Shown piece after piece: positions 34,414 to 47,255 of a DNA stretch of 64,000 nt. The first letter of the stretch is position 1. Every line of letters begins with the position of its first letter. Source of the stretch: Anopheles merus. Taxonomy: Eukaryota; Arthropoda; Insecta; Diptera; Culicidae. The stretch lies in NCBI RefSeq assembly GCF_017562075.2, contig NC_054084.1, positions 1,654,001 to 1,718,000 on the forward strand. The letters run 5' to 3'. Made by a program: the position numbers and the translations under genes. Below the pieces are notes generated by a model. It saw only the letters and a program-made list of their open reading frames with translations. It searched no databases and was not told the DNA's origin.

Positions 34414-34707
34414 ATATCCCCGGGCTAGATTCAACTTTCCCGCACAGAACGTGCCCGTTTAACGGCTCAGAACGAAACTGTGGGTACAAGCCATGCAAAA
34501 GGGGTGTACACCATTCCCAAGCGACAGACAGACAGAGCCGGTGCTGGGGGGGGAAGAACTCGAAAACCCTGGGCTGGTGGATGGTGTTTAAAATTAAATT
34601 ATATGTCTCACGTAAGCTGAAAATTACAGAGGAAACCGATATTGTCCGAATCTGATCGAGGGCGGTGCGCTTGATTGCGATGTGTCTGTTCCTGTGCGTT
34701 GTTTTAC

Positions 34708-34830
34708 TTGCCACGTTCTTGCCTTCTTTTTGGGAGCTGGTGCTGGTGGTGCTAGAGCGGTCCTTAGGGACCTTGGTGGTCGTGGCAGTCCCGGGTGTCG
34801 GTATCGGTGGACGAGCGGGTTTGACTGGTG
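34708..34830 (-). CDS. weak minus-strand Pro/Thr/Ser-rich exon candidate
   Basis: On the minus strand an acceptor (TTTCACCTGCCCTGCAG, ending at 34831) and a moderate donor (CAA|GTAAAAC at 34708/34707) enclose 123 nt. With two bases entering and one leaving, the 40 full codons read PVKPARPPIPTPGTATTTKV and continue with a Ser/Thr/Lys-rich stretch. The composition resembles a disordered linker, but simple-sequence bias on this strand could give the same. The complementary plus strand gives only a Val/Leu/Gly-rich string. No protein is recognised. Confidence 0.22.
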
Positions 34831-35499
34831 CTGCAGGGCAGGTGAAACGTGACACGGGATGAGCATCGATCGATGGGAAAGGGATGGGAAAATGAAGGAA
34901 AGGATAACACGCTTTTGCTGTTGGGGCTTTTCTTTTGGTTGCTTCTTTTCGTGACGGATCTAGACAGGAAGGAGCAGGGTGAGGCTCGAAGGTGCAACCC
35001 ATCGACGTCTAGCATAGAGACGGGCTGTTTTTTTAGACCATGGACGAAGCTTTATTTTATGGTGCATTTTATGTTTCTGGGAAGACAAGCCTTATTTGCA
35101 TGTAAACGATTTCATAGAATGTTGAAGCTATGCTGGCTTGAGTTGACTAAGCTGAACAGTTTTGACTAAAGGCTTTTAGGTCCAAAAACCGGTTTGCATT
35201 ACTTCACACTTTTACTATTTTCAATGAAATCAATTTGATCATCCGAAAACAAACGATCGTGCTGTAGCAATGGCGATCACTTATTCCATTATTAGCACCT
35301 CGTCATCGGCACCTCGTCGTTCGGAGCTTCAAAGGCTCCTCCCTAGCCCAATCCCAATCAGCATCAATTGAGCTATCATATTTTACGATTATTTCGCGTT
35401 TGCAAGACACCAAAGTCGGGGTAAAATGGTTTCTCACACGATCAGCTCTGCGTTTCTGCAAGGTGTCGGTACCACAAACACACGCCTAACCTCGAATGT

Positions 35500-35836
35500 G
35501 TGTTCCCACTGCACACTTTCACTCATGCTGGCAACCCAAGAGGGGAAGTCGAGCGGGGGTTCCGCCAAGGGTTGGCACTTGCACTTCTGACCGACCGTGT
35601 TGTTAACCTTCACACGAACCAGGCGGCATTTGTCGGCATTCGCTTCCAAGCATCGCGCCTGTGTTTGGGTTCTTCCGTTTTGCTGCTTCTTCTTGCTCTT
35701 GTCCGGGCGCATTCGAGCGCTGTTCTTGAGACACAAAAACGACATGAAAAACATAACAACATCAGCACAACATGCATGCGCGCATGCATAATGCAGTTTT
35801 CCAGTGCAAAGCGGGCAGCCGGAGGGGAATGGAAGG
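35500..35836 (+). other. open stretch ending at a strong donor; possible alternative first exon
   Basis: AAG|GTAAGTCG at 35836/35837 is one of the best donors in the window. The plus frame from 35500 is open for 112 codons up to it, but its start is an ATG in an unremarkable context and the translation has no recognisable domain. Several other frames on both strands are also open, so this may be only a GC-rich low-stop region. A nearby short acceptor (GTTTTCCAG, ending 35805) would give a 31-nt exon. Confidence 0.2.
35772..35789. repeat. 18-bp perfect palindrome, alternating purine-pyrimidine
   Basis: ATGCATGCGCGCATGCAT is its own reverse complement and strictly alternates purine and pyrimidine. 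It could form a small cruciform or Z-DNA, or bind a symmetric dimeric factor. It contains overlapping GCATGC and ATGCAT sites and lies 48 bases upstream of the donor at 35836/35837. Confidence 0.9.
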
Positions 35837-37468
35837 TAAGTCGTGCAAAACGGTGTGCTGTGCTGTTTGCCGTGAAACCGCAAATGCTTTCATGGGGCGC
35901 CTTGTAAAGGGTTTGTTTCCGCACGTCTTTGCCCCCGTCCCTCCTCCCCGGGGAGAACCTTGGAGCGGGAGTGTACCCGACCGGCAAGAATGAATTTCGA
36001 TTCCGTCAAACGAGGAAGCTCGTTGGTTAATCGCCATTACGCACGCACGAACAGAGAGACGGCCGGTCGTTCGACGGGGTTTTACATACGCATGCACCTT
36101 TCCGGGGGCGAGGATGAGGTTGCATTCCCGGTGCGGCCGATGCATGCTGGGGTCGTTTGTCACTTTGGCGCTCGGGCTCGGATAGAGGGGCTCGGGGTTG
36201 GTTGATGGGGCAAGTGGTGGCAAATTTGTGGCGTGGCGTAGCCGGGCGTTTAATAAAGTATGCCATTATCGCGTGTTATGAAACGTTTTATTATCGAATT
36301 TAGCTCGTTTGGCGATGGCGTTTGGGTGAAGCGTGTCTGTGTGTGTGTGTGTGTGTAGTATGTGGTTGTGTTAGCGTTTTTGCGAAAAGGATGATGCGAA
36401 CGATACGTTTGGCGCTTCCTGGGAGGTTGTATGGTTGCCGAACTCAGTGGAGGAACGGTTTGCTGGTTGTTTTACCATAAGTGGAACCGATCTTGTTCGA
36501 GACTTCTCTAAACCTATCATCATTGGAAAGTAGTCAGTCATCATCATTTGGAATCGCGTCATAATGATAAGTGTATCGCGTTAGTGTTTTCGCAATTCGG
36601 TTGGATCATGATGATGATGCGTGAACATTGCCAGAACATGAGCAGAGGGAAGTTCTTAACCTTTATAGTATTGTTTTAACGCCACAAATGTCTTCTCTTT
36701 GTATGTTAAACAAAATATAAAATAACATTCTCATAAACTTGCACTAACCATCTACCGGAAAGCGAAACTGATTTCACCTGGCAGCAAGATAACGGGGTCC
36801 ATTCCGCGGGGCCCATTTCACGCTTGAGCCAAATGTGCAGCACGCGATTCATACTTCCCATGTGCAAGGGAAACCACCGTCCCCGTCGTTTCTTGGCCGG
36901 AGAAATTCAACGGAGCAAACTGGTGGGAAATGGGTCGAAAACAGCTGATTCGTGTGGTGTCGGAGTGTGTGTGTGTGTGTGTGTTTGTATGTGGAAAACA
37001 GTGTGTAAAACGGTTCCGGCTTCGAGTCACGTTCGCACACCTGCAGATTATATTTGACAGCTTTTGCTGTGTGGAAGAGACGACGAAGCAAGTCGTGTTT
37101 AACGGGTTAGAAGGTCAAACCGTGGAACGGTTAACGATGGTTGACGTTGCCAACTCGGCAAAGATGCGAATAAGTTTGAAATCTTTCTGTGTTCCGGTTT
37201 GTGGGAAAGATTGAAAGAGAAGCATAAATTTGTGCTGTAGTTGGCGAAGGGACTTTCATCATAAAATCGTTGGAATGCTACAAATGCTTCAATTGGAATT
37301 GATATCATTTCCCTTTACTTATCAATGAATGTTTATAAAAGCCAATTGTTGTTGTCTCAAGAGCGCCCTTTTAAGTCAACGAACGATACTTATTGATACG
37401 AATTATCTTTTGTGTACGTTCTCAAACCAGGAACTTTAATATCGGTCTTTCTTATTTTTTATTTACAG

Positions 37469-37514
37469 TCCATCAACAAGCGCTCGGTACAAAATCGGCC
37501 TCAACAGCCACCAG
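37469..37514 (+). other. candidate 46-nt microexon
   Basis: The acceptor CTTTCTTATTTTTTATTTACAG ends at 37468 and the donor CAG|GTAAGCGG is at 37514/37515, both close to ideal. At 46 nt it shifts frame by one. All three frames are open: SINKRSVQNRPQQPP, PSTSARYKIGLNSHQ or HQQALGTKSASTAT depending on entry phase. After a phase like that leaving 17314-17373 (one base), the third would be used. It could also be untranslated. No protein is recognised. Confidence 0.55.
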
Positions 37515-37848
37515 GTAAGCGGTTGGAATCGATTTGAAGTGGCGGACGGTGCCGCCGAGCATTGGCTGGAGACGCATTATTCAAGTGACCCTTCGTGAGA
37601 ACAACTGGTCCATTCCATTCCCTTTCCTAGCCCACTACTCGCTACTAACTGTCCTGTGTAACACAATCCATCCACAAAACATTTCCGCAAGGAACAAGGC
37701 ACGGAAAACAGAGCCGTCGCATGTGCGTGTGGACCCATTAGGACCACGTTGCGATGGTCATCTATAATGCACGGGCGAAACAACCGACAGGGCCACTTGA
37801 TGATCCGACGCTCCGGACGGACGGTACCATCTTCATCGCCGAAGGACA

Positions 37849-37849
<1 letters not shown>

Positions 37850-37893
<44 letters not shown>
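37850..37893. repeat. (CA)n microsatellite
   Basis: About 22 uninterrupted CA units, 335 bases downstream of the 46-nt candidate exon's donor. The 42-nt exon also has a CA tract about 320 bases downstream of its donor. Confidence 0.95.
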
Positions 37894-37894
<1 letters not shown>

Positions 37895-40410
37895 CGACAC
37901 CGACATTACACACAAAGCTCAACTAATCATCGAGATAATGGGCCCTAATTGAACGAGTGGCCTGCGCTTCTGGACAGGCTTGACCACGACCCATGTTTCC
38001 CGGGGTATGATTAACAATTAATCTTATTTGCTAATGAATGATTGACCATTTCGTTTCCGTGCGGATGGACAACTTGGAACCGTTTCGGCCCTTTGGTCGG
38101 GGGTACGGGGGTTTCCGATTGCGATTCTAGCTAATCGTGCGGATGTGAAGCGGAGCGGACTTGAAAGAGGTACGATTGAAGCATAGACAAAAGCGTCACA
38201 GAGCTCTTAGCCGGAGGGGGGCAGATGCAGACAGCTATTACTGGAGTAGAGCTGTCCTGGAGCTGGAATAAAGCTAGACGGAGCCGTTCAGTGGTGGACC
38301 TAGCCTTGAAAGACATTTTCATAAAGTTGTCATTGCGTGGATCGTAATGGTAATGGTTCGTGGACAAATGAAGTGGAAGTTTGACGTCCACAACGGGCTG
38401 TCAATCGTCGAGGAGTCTTTAATCCATTGACTTGTTGAGAGCATCCCCTAATGGATTCACCCCGTAGCTGCATCCCATCAGCTGCGCTACGTGGTCAACG
38501 CCCGTCCCTTGAAAAAAGTGACCAACAAAGCCGATAAAACCCATCGCACCAGCAGGACTCGCAGCGTGTGAGCGTGTTATCTAGCTATCTACATCTCGCA
38601 TCTTTATTTACTCCAAACCGCCCAAACAAGATAATTCCCGCTGCGCTGCGGAAAAGCGGAAGCGATCTTGGGTGTGTATGTGTGTGTGTGTGTGGGGAGG
38701 GTAGAAAATCCAGCAAATCACGCTCGTCTACAAATCCAACCGCTAATCGTTCTCATCATTCATAATTGTTCACTTCCTTGCAACGCCAACACGCGTGTGT
38801 TTGGGTGGCAGGGAGAGAGCACCACCGGACGTTGGGCAAGTGGGAAGCCACGAACACGTGCTGCCAATCATATTCTCCAAGATGCACACTAAAGATGTTG
38901 TGGAAAGGAGAAAAAAAGACTAGGTAAGAAGTCCTCAAATCTCATCTTCTTAACCACCCGAAGGCCTGACTCCACACCCGCCCCGGGAGCCCGTGCCCAG
39001 GGCTTTTCTGCCAACTCATCTCGCCGTGCTGCTCATCACTAGCTGGCTGGGTGGATGAAATGAGCAAAATGACGTGAGGCCTTACCATTCGGGGCAAATG
39101 TTTCCTTCCGTTCGGTGTCGATTGCATCGTTTCAGACTCTGTCAGGTGTGTGTGTGTGTCTGCTCGTTCGATTTGGGTCCCTCGCTCCACGTGTGCATGA
39201 GGGGAAGATGAGTCAGCTGTTTGCGTCCGTCCCTTCATTCGCACCTTCGAACCGTGGCTACCAGTGTTGTGCTGGTGCTGGTGCTTTTTTCCAATTACTA
39301 TTTTCTTCCCGAGCTGCTGTTGCTGTTGCTGGTACGTGCGAACTTTTCAATAATAAACCCTCCGGGGCTGGATGGTTGATTTCTTATGATTCCGATTAAC
39401 GATGAGTGTGTGTGAGAGAAAGAGAGAGAGTGTGTGTGAGTGGTGCCAAGGGTGGCAAACTAGCATCTGACAGTGGAGGAACAATTATGGTGGCCCACTG
39501 CTTCTCCTGTTCGTTGGCGAACAGTTTAGGGAAAATGCTCCTTCCTTCCCTTAACCTATGGATGGAAAGTGTTGCTGTGCGCGTTAACTAGCCGGCAACA
39601 GGGGCTGGAACAGGGAACGAACGAGCAGACGCATGGTTTACCTCTCACTCTCGCACGTTCGCTTTTTTAACGATCTACAAAACGATGAGAATTATCGTTA
39701 TTATTATTAAGGATGATTTATCACATTTTATATCATATCTCCCTTCCCCAATGCCCCGTTACCTACCAGTCTGTTCCTACAGCCCTTGCTGAGAGTGTGT
39801 GTCTTCTGTTTGGTTCAGTTTTTCATCTTTACGGGCACGAATTTCCCGACCAGCTCGATTCGTTTTGGAATCATTCTCCGTTCGCTTTGCTGATGAGGCA
39901 CTGCTTCTGTGTAGCACAGTTATTTGCAACGAAAGGGAAGGAAAAGGGAACAGCAAAGAAGGGGATTCTGAACAACGAGATGAACAAGATTGTTTGTTGA
40001 AAAGTACAGGAAAAGATTTTGATTGATTTTGCCTTCGATTGAGTGCTGAAAGTGCAATAAGATTTCATATTATATTGTCTCTAATGCACTTTTATTCACT
40101 TGCAATTCATATCTAGATAAGAGACTTTCCGGTTTTAAACTATTATAATCTTCATCCATTCGATTTGACAAAAAAATTGCTTTCATTCAGCAATGCTCGT
40201 ACTGATCCTCCCCGATCGACCCTCCATCGATTGGGATTGTAAAGTGTACCAAATCTATCTTCAAACCGAACCCCGAAGGATAAATCGAATCAGACGTTCG
40301 AACGTCGACGCTTGTGCTTCCACCTGGCCCCGATCACACGCTGTACCAGTGTGTATGTGTTTCCCGATATATATGTGTGTGTGTGTCTGTGTGCCTGTGT
40401 TTGTTTACAG

Positions 40411-40466
40411 AGAACGAGGGAACTTACGCCTGAACCGGAGAACCTTTTTATATAATTACCAATAAA
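40411..40466 (+). other. weak terminal-exon-like site with AATAAA
   Basis: A T/G-rich tract ending TTTGTTTACAG at 40410 is followed by a short frame, RTRELTPEPENLFI and TAA (40453-40455), and AATAAA at 40461-40466. The layout mimics a tiny terminal exon, but the polyadenylation hexamer is very close to the stop and everything is short, so chance is likely. Confidence 0.12.
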
Positions 40467-43400
40467 CGTAATTGAATCGTGCGGCGGCCTGCCGCTGTTG
40501 CTGCATTCCCGCTGAGCGCAAGGGATGGCAGGGCAGCAAGCGGCCAGACAGCCCGGATGATTGGGATGAATTCTCTTAAAACCAAAGCTAAAACTGTTCA
40601 CTGATTTATCTCGCTTTTCTCCCGGTCTCGCACCCATCGGTTGGCCGGACCAACTGGTGCTGTATCTTGGTGCCTTACAGCGCTTATCCACCGTTCCGCA
40701 GCGCATTGGGTGTATTGTCCTTGCAATAATGCCACCGAGCCCGCGTTCCACAGCTGGCAGCTGGTAAAATAGCGTATCATTTTATCCTGTCCACAGCGAT
40801 ATTACCTCCATCAAGCGGAGTGACTTTGCCCTTGTTCTGTGGCGGTTGCCTATGATGTGGAGAGAAGGATGGCAAAGGAGGGCAGACGGAAAGGAACACC
40901 GTGGAAGTTGAAAATTATGTCGCTTTAGTGGAAATTGGCATTTTTCGAAGCAATCAACATCCATTACTGAGATGGAGAAAGTTCCATATTTACTTGGTAG
41001 CAATAATTCTCCGGGATGTTTGAGTGCGTCATTTCCTTGATTAGTTTCCTGCCAGGATTAAGAATGTCCTCAAAATCCACTGTACGAAATTTTAAAATTA
41101 AAATGACAAAAAATGCATCACACAGGAGAAAAGCACACGTGTCACGCAACGCTTCCGAATGGTGCCAACCTGCGGTAATGCACCTTTTCTTTCTCACTGC
41201 CATTTGCACATTTGCATATACCTCTCCTCGGGGGCCGTGTCGTTACACGCACATTTAACAAGCGACGTGGTAGAGAGAGAGAGAGAAAAAAAACGCCTTC
41301 CACACGCACGAGAAATGGTAGCCGATAATTATCTTCCTTCGTGTTCGATTCCGAGACAGCCTGTCACATTTCCCATCATAAATTGGACGGATTTGTTGTC
41401 ACCTGGACGTGTCGCACCGTCGTCGGTGGTGATGGGAGGTGATAGTGACGGGAGTGCGACGGGAGAATGTTGACAGATGACAACCGTTAGCAACCAACCA
41501 CCAAGTGGGAGAATGAGCGGGGAAGGGGAGCACACGTAGGCGGGAAAGGGGTGCCCGGATAATTGCAAAGGTAATCTGTCAAAATGCGCGCCAATGGTGG
41601 GAACAGTGGTTCATCCATCTTTTAGCTTGGCGCTTTTGCGTGTAGCCTGCGTTGCGCCCAGAGGAAAGGAGAAGAAAACTGCCATCGGGCACGGCAAGTG
41701 TGAAGATTAAGCGGTCACTAATGACGCGTTTAATTCCCCCTCATTCCGTGCATAGGTGCATTTCTTTCCCATACGAAGGTGGCGACGTTTGGTTTGGCGG
41801 TTTCGTGCGCTGATAATAGGCGCGCTGATTGCGCGATTCCCTATCATCGTTAATTATTTTCTGTTAAATCTTTCACTGCACCGGAAGCGATGCACGCCCT
41901 TTTTTGTTGCGCTTTTTCCCACTCACAAGAGCGTGAGTTGTGGGATACTCTTTGGATGTTTTCTGGGCGGAAGAAATCGGTGCGAGTTTTCCACCTTGGC
42001 AAGGGTGAACGGGCAAACCGACCCAGACAGTGTGTTGAAGGAAGACACCACCCTTTAGTATACACACGCTTCAGAATGTCTTCGTCCGAGAAGTCATCAT
42101 CAACCACACCCTGCAGCCAGGAGGGACCGGAGGAGTAGATGAGTTGGGTAAATATTTATCTTTCCCATATTAGTTAGCACTTCAGTAACGGCTGCAGGTT
42201 CGCCCCCGGGGAAGCTGAAGCTTCCCCCTTCTGCCAGTTCCCGTTGAAGTCATCCGCGAAATCTTAGCTGAAATCGAGCTGAAATCGTCGATTGTAGGAG
42301 CTCTTGCGTTCAGGGCTAAGGAGAAGTTCCACTTAGGGAAAAGCATTTTGTGAGTGTAGTTTTTGTTGCAGCTGTTTTGGTATCGTGTCATCTGCCTTTT
42401 GATTTGGTTTTGTAAGACAATATTTTTGTGTGAACAGTTGAATCATCGAATCTTACCATCAAGCATTTAACCATCTCCGAATGCTGCTAGAATTCCAAAG
42501 TTGGACGATTTTTATTGCCTCGGAACGGTAACTTTTAATCAAATCATGAATTTGATTTATGATCGTTGTTCCCCCATCAAGTTTGACCCACTTTACCGTT
42601 TAATCAAATGTTCAATTCTCGTAGTTTAGCTGCTTCGGAACCGTTCGTTGATTAAATTATGCTCCAACTTGGCTTATCTTGACGATTATCGTTCAGTACG
42701 GAATGATCCGATAGAGAGTGTATCTGTGTGTGTCTGGTGGGCTCCTTCATTCCTACTTAACTATTTATGAACTGATACTTAAAAGCTTGTTTCGTAGCTC
42801 CCCTTCCGACCTCTTCAGCATGCTATCCGGACTTTAATCAAAACACACCTGATAAGCGCTGGAATGTGGTGGAAACCGACAGGGTGAGCTGACCATTTCA
42901 GTCTATTTCTCGACCGCTGTTTAATTTTTGAATGAATCAACTTATCTCTAGAAATATCCGGATTAGGAAAAGCGTTCCTTCGCCTTTCATTCATGCGCTG
43001 CAGAGGTACAGGATAGAAGCTATCGAAACAAATAAAACTAATAATGTTTACGGCCAGATAATCGAATCTTTACGGTCAGCTTTAGCATTTCCAATTCTAT
43101 TAGCCTGATAAGATTGCATTGCAGTTTCGATCTTTAATAAGGGGTAAGGTCATGGCATGAATATATTGAACAGGTTCTTTCTGTCAGGTTTGTGTAAACT
43201 GAAACAAGAAAATGACCAGTTGGAGTTGAACCTTCATTTTTCTTTTGCTTCAAACCAGCAAAGCAAGTCAGCTTGTCTTACAAGCTCTCAGTACTGACAG
43301 CGTATTATCGCGTTCAACGATGCTTCCGCTGCTTCCTTCCTGCCATGATTCCGTCTTTCGCTTTTGATAGCCGTCTTGCTGCGAGCGTCGTGCAGGGCGG

Positions 43401-45510
43401 CTATCGCTTACTCGCAGAGTGAAAATTGCTCAACACTTCCCACTAATCGATTCATTCGATCGTCTATCATTGAGCTGTTGGCAGAAGCTCCCTATTAGCA
43501 TTCATCTCCGATTTCAACGGGATGGAGGGAACAGCGCAAAGATTATTACAAAGAAGTTCCATGGAACGGTTTATTGCATGAATGGGATCTACAGCAACAA
43601 AGCAGCTGTGAGTTAAAAAAGATCTACAATAGAAGGCTACAACAAGAGCACTTCCTGGAAATATCCAGCACAACTTTGTGTAAAGCTGTACGTAGGTTGT
43701 CTTTGTAGGCTTCATTATTAATTATTCCTTTTTTCCCCAAGTCCAAGACCTTTAGCAGACTGTTTATTCCACTTTTCACCTACACTGAATTAGAACATGT
43801 CTGTCGGGGTTTGTCCCATCCCAGGTCACAACCCCACGCTAAGGAGACCCACCTTCGCACCACTAATGGGACAAGCCTCCGGCCTGGGACGGGCAGGGCC
43901 AATGGCCAAGAAAAAGGCCCCGATTTACGCCCCCGTACCAAAATAGACCCGGCCCGGCCCGGCCAGTTTATTATTTATTCCATGTTTGTCAGGTTATTAG
44001 CGCTTCAATGATGAATCGATAATGAAACGGTCTCACTGCAGGCACGGCTCGGTACTTAGTGTGCTGGGAGAGGCCTCCTGACATTGGTATGGAACCCAAG
44101 CAAACACCGAGCTTGAACGCACACCTTTCGGAACACTTTTGGCGTGCAGGCCGGGCAATGGGCAAAGCGGCAAAGGCACGAAATTACGCTCAGAATCTCC
44201 TCCGGCTTAAGGTTTATGGGGTCCGCTTAGGGGGGGCTTCGCTTAAGTGTTTGACAAGTGGTTTAATGGAAACGGCATATCGCTATCGATTTGGTTGGTT
44301 GGCAATAAAAAGAGAGTGCATTAAGTGACACATAAAGCAGTCGGCAAGTGATCCGCACGGGGCGGCACTAGCGGAGCGGGATTTGCACGGGAAGCACGAA
44401 GAATTGGAAACGGAATCAATTCACTTTTACGACGCCGTTGATCCACTTTACTGACCAAAGTGGGTTGTTTTTCGGAGCCAATTGCAATTGATGTTTGTCG
44501 TAATTCGTATTCTTTCGGAGGAAGTAGTTGCTGCTTTTTCGCTGTTCTCTTCCCATCCGCAAGCCCCATTCTTGAAGAAAAGAAAGGCGATGGTTTGTTG
44601 GTGAGTGGTCCAATCTTCAATCACCTCCAAATCTCTTGCAGGGTCTGCGTCGCTGACTCATACGTCAATTAAAATCCGCTCATGTCAGTCCGCTATCGGC
44701 AGGGAAAACGTGATCTCAAAATTATTTCACACTTTTGCCCACCGCGACGCCGTGCCAGGCGCGGACCATTAGTGGACAGCTTATAATTATTCATGAATGG
44801 AGCCGTTGATGGCGATTGGAAGCCGAGAGTGCGTCATGCCGAGTGCGGTTGGGTGGGTTGGGATTTGGGGCTGGCTGGCTAGGTTTTATGATCGCTTGTC
44901 AAAAACGTGGCCGATGATCGGGTAACAAGACACTGGCTAGACGGGGGCTTGGGGCAGAGTTTGAGCGAGCGACAAGTTCAACCGGCGAGATCGTACGTTC
45001 GCATGGGGAGAGCGGTGTTTCCTACCGACCGTCGTTGTGTGCTAATGGGTTTACTTCACCGTTTAATGCTATTCAAAGAAGGAGCTGCTCTTGGCTGTCA
45101 AGTACCCCCCACCCGGGTCCGTGGGTCCCTGCAAAGACTCTTTCTTGTGTCAAAAATATTGTATCTCCCCTCTTGTGTGCGTACAGTAGAAACCCATCAG
45201 TGCGACCCAATCAGTGGAGGATAAAAGTAAAACTCATTCTAATAATGGGCAAGTTTTTTGCACAACAAAGTTTGAGGGATTTTTTTTTCGGCGAACTCGA
45301 CACACCATATTTACACTCGTGAGTTGCTTATGTAAATATTTGGAGCGTGCACCAAGGCCTGCGTGAGTGCTATTGGCAATGTCCTATTAAGGAGGCGATT
45401 TTTTAAGCTCCAAATTAAGGTTACATTGGCCCTGGTCGATTTACCAGGTTGGACGAGATGCAGTTTATTTTGGGATGTTGATTGTATACCCTTCCCTTTT
45501 CCTTCTGTAG

Positions 45511-45675
45511 CACTACGTGCCAAGCGATGTGTGCAAAATGCAGCTGAGAGCTTTAGTACCTGGAATTACCGACCAACTGCGGCAAAAAAAAGTAGACATG
45601 CCACACGAAAATCGAGTGCATCTACCTTTATGTTTCTCCCCTTTGATGCCTCCCGCATGCAGCTGGGCCAAATAG
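45511..45675 (+). CDS. candidate terminal coding exon, acceptor-led open frame
   Basis: A strong acceptor, CCCTTCCCTTTTCCTTCTGTAG, ends at 45510. In the phase-0 frame it is followed by 54 open codons ending in TAG 45673-45675, beginning HYVPSDVCKMQLRALVPGIT and later containing short basic and proline-rich stretches. An AATAAA lies at 46056-46061. No good donor is found inside, so if real it would be a last exon. The family is not recognised. The acceptor is good, but a stop-free run of this length is common by chance. Confidence 0.25.
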   Translation, partial: HYVPSDVCKMQLRALVPGITDQLRQKKVDMPHENRVHLPLCFSPLMPPACSWAK

Positions 45676-47198
45676 CCTCACGATATCGCGATGGTACCAC
45701 ACGCTCCACGCGTTCGTGGATTGTTTGTGCACGCAAACGTCGTGGCGCCTGTTGGTGCGTATAAATGACAACAAACTGTAGGCAGCCGAGCCGGGAGACC
45801 CAAAGTCCAACCGGCCAGATGGTCACGGGATGGACTCATGGGTGCTAGTGCCGTGGTGCCGTCTCCCGGAGGGTCTGTTGATGCTGTTTTAAGCGTGTGT
45901 TTGCATAAGCAAATAGCTTCCGTAAACTCCGGTTCGCGTTGCGGCATGTTAGCCGGCGTCAGGTGGCATGTGTTTAGAAGGTTTTTTAGGCTGAGGTTTT
46001 GGAACGTTTGTGATAGTAAAGGCAAGATCTTGTGTGAAACAGTTTAAACTACAGAAATAAACTAGTTTAAAATGAATCCGAAGTAAAGCTAGGCGGTTGA
46101 CTCTTCTTCTTCGCACTGTAAATCGTACTTTAAGTAGGAAATGAAGCGAGCTAGATGTACAAAAGGAGCTAATTTTTAAATCAAGTTTCTACGTTTGAAT
46201 GAGCTGTATTCTTTCAATTAAATGGTGTCTGAGTAGACCACGAGCAAATAACCTCAATTGAGAGCTTAAATTAGGATTCGATTTCAGTGGTGCCATTATC
46301 ATATGATTTGGAACACATAGCACCTCAGAATGATGGATTGGTTGAGCTATTCTAATGCGTTCTTTGCTTCAATTAAAGCCTCGTACGCGACTGCAAATAA
46401 AAAACCAACCGCTACCGAGGTTCAACTCCCAATGTCCCCGATACTAGGGAACGAGTTCAATTCACCGAGTTCCCGCGTGTGTGTAGCGTCACAGCCGTGT
46501 ACAATAACTCAATTAAGATCATTCATCCCTCGTGAGTCAATCCATCATCAGCCAGAAATAATGGCATTGTGGTTTTCGGGTGACTTTGAAGCGCAGACAA
46601 AGCGAGTAAGCGAACAAGAAGCAGCGAACAGCGAGACAAAATAATGAATCCGTAGCACAGCCATTCTAGGAGGAGATGTGTATCCAGCTTTCCTGGTACC
46701 AGCGGAAGACTCTGGCAGGTCCAGGTTAAGACGTCCTTTTGTCCTTGTGATACCTTCGGAACTCTGGGTTTTTTTCCTGCTATTCTCGTTCATGCAGCAG
46801 CGTATAATTCGCCCGTAACGAGCCACACAATGGTACTCCTAATCGAATCCTTTTTCGTCCCCATCATGCACACACACTCACTCACTCCTTTCCACGTGGC
46901 CGTCTAATGAGAAAGCGGAGGGATATCCTCCGGTCGAGCGTCGCGCTCAGATGCATGCACAATGCGCACCTAATTAGCACCGTCTATCCAAATTAGAACT
47001 TGCCATACTCACGCGAGGTCCATTGAATGCTAGTAGAGAGGTGGTTCGTTAATTCTGGGTTTTTTTTTCATTCTTCTGTTCACTCACTCTTAATTCAGCG
47101 CTTCAGGTTCTGTGCAAGGCGTTGACTGTGGTCTCTGAATTCAAAGGTCTGCTGGTGCTTTACAACCTTTTCTCACCCCTTTTCTTGTGTTCTTCCAG

Positions 47199-47255
47199 CA
47201 CGGTTACAAGGGCTTACACTCTATCTCACCTGCTCGGGTCCGTCCGGGTTGTTAG
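47199..47255 (+). other. acceptor-led short open frame
   Basis: A very strong pyrimidine tract and CAG (ending 47198) precede HGYKGLHSISPARVRPGC and a TAG at 47253-47255. A second frame stays open to 47307. No donor follows closely. It may be a last exon or an unused acceptor. Confidence 0.15.

Larger units (their letters stand above)
33246..37468. other. intron-like DNA with GC-rich low-stop block
   Basis: The block contains weak donors CAG|GTGAGG (33403/33404) and AAG|GTACGT (33764/33765), a CT run (34395-34413), the minus-strand candidate at 34708-34830, and a GC-rich stretch at about 35430-36230 where several frames on both strands are open. The last 100 bases before 37469 are AT-rich with a fine pyrimidine tract. 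Confidence 0.4.
37515..45510 (+). other. intron-like DNA, repeats and unpaired acceptors
   Basis: No gene is supported. It includes the CA tract at 37850-37893, GT runs near 38669-38694, GA/GT mixtures near 39404-39440 and 40370-40397, and an AT-rich quiet stretch at 42400-43400. Acceptor-like sites without donors end near 40192 (TTTCATTCAG, two bases before an ATG), 40410 and 44641 (CTCTTGCAG, with about 40 open codons downstream). Confidence 0.45.

Noticed and set aside
35434..35883. Minus-strand 149-codon frame with a KCKCQP cysteine motif
   Set aside because: It looks protein-like near its end, but two other minus frames and two plus frames are open over the same GC-rich bases, and no acceptor or family match could be made.
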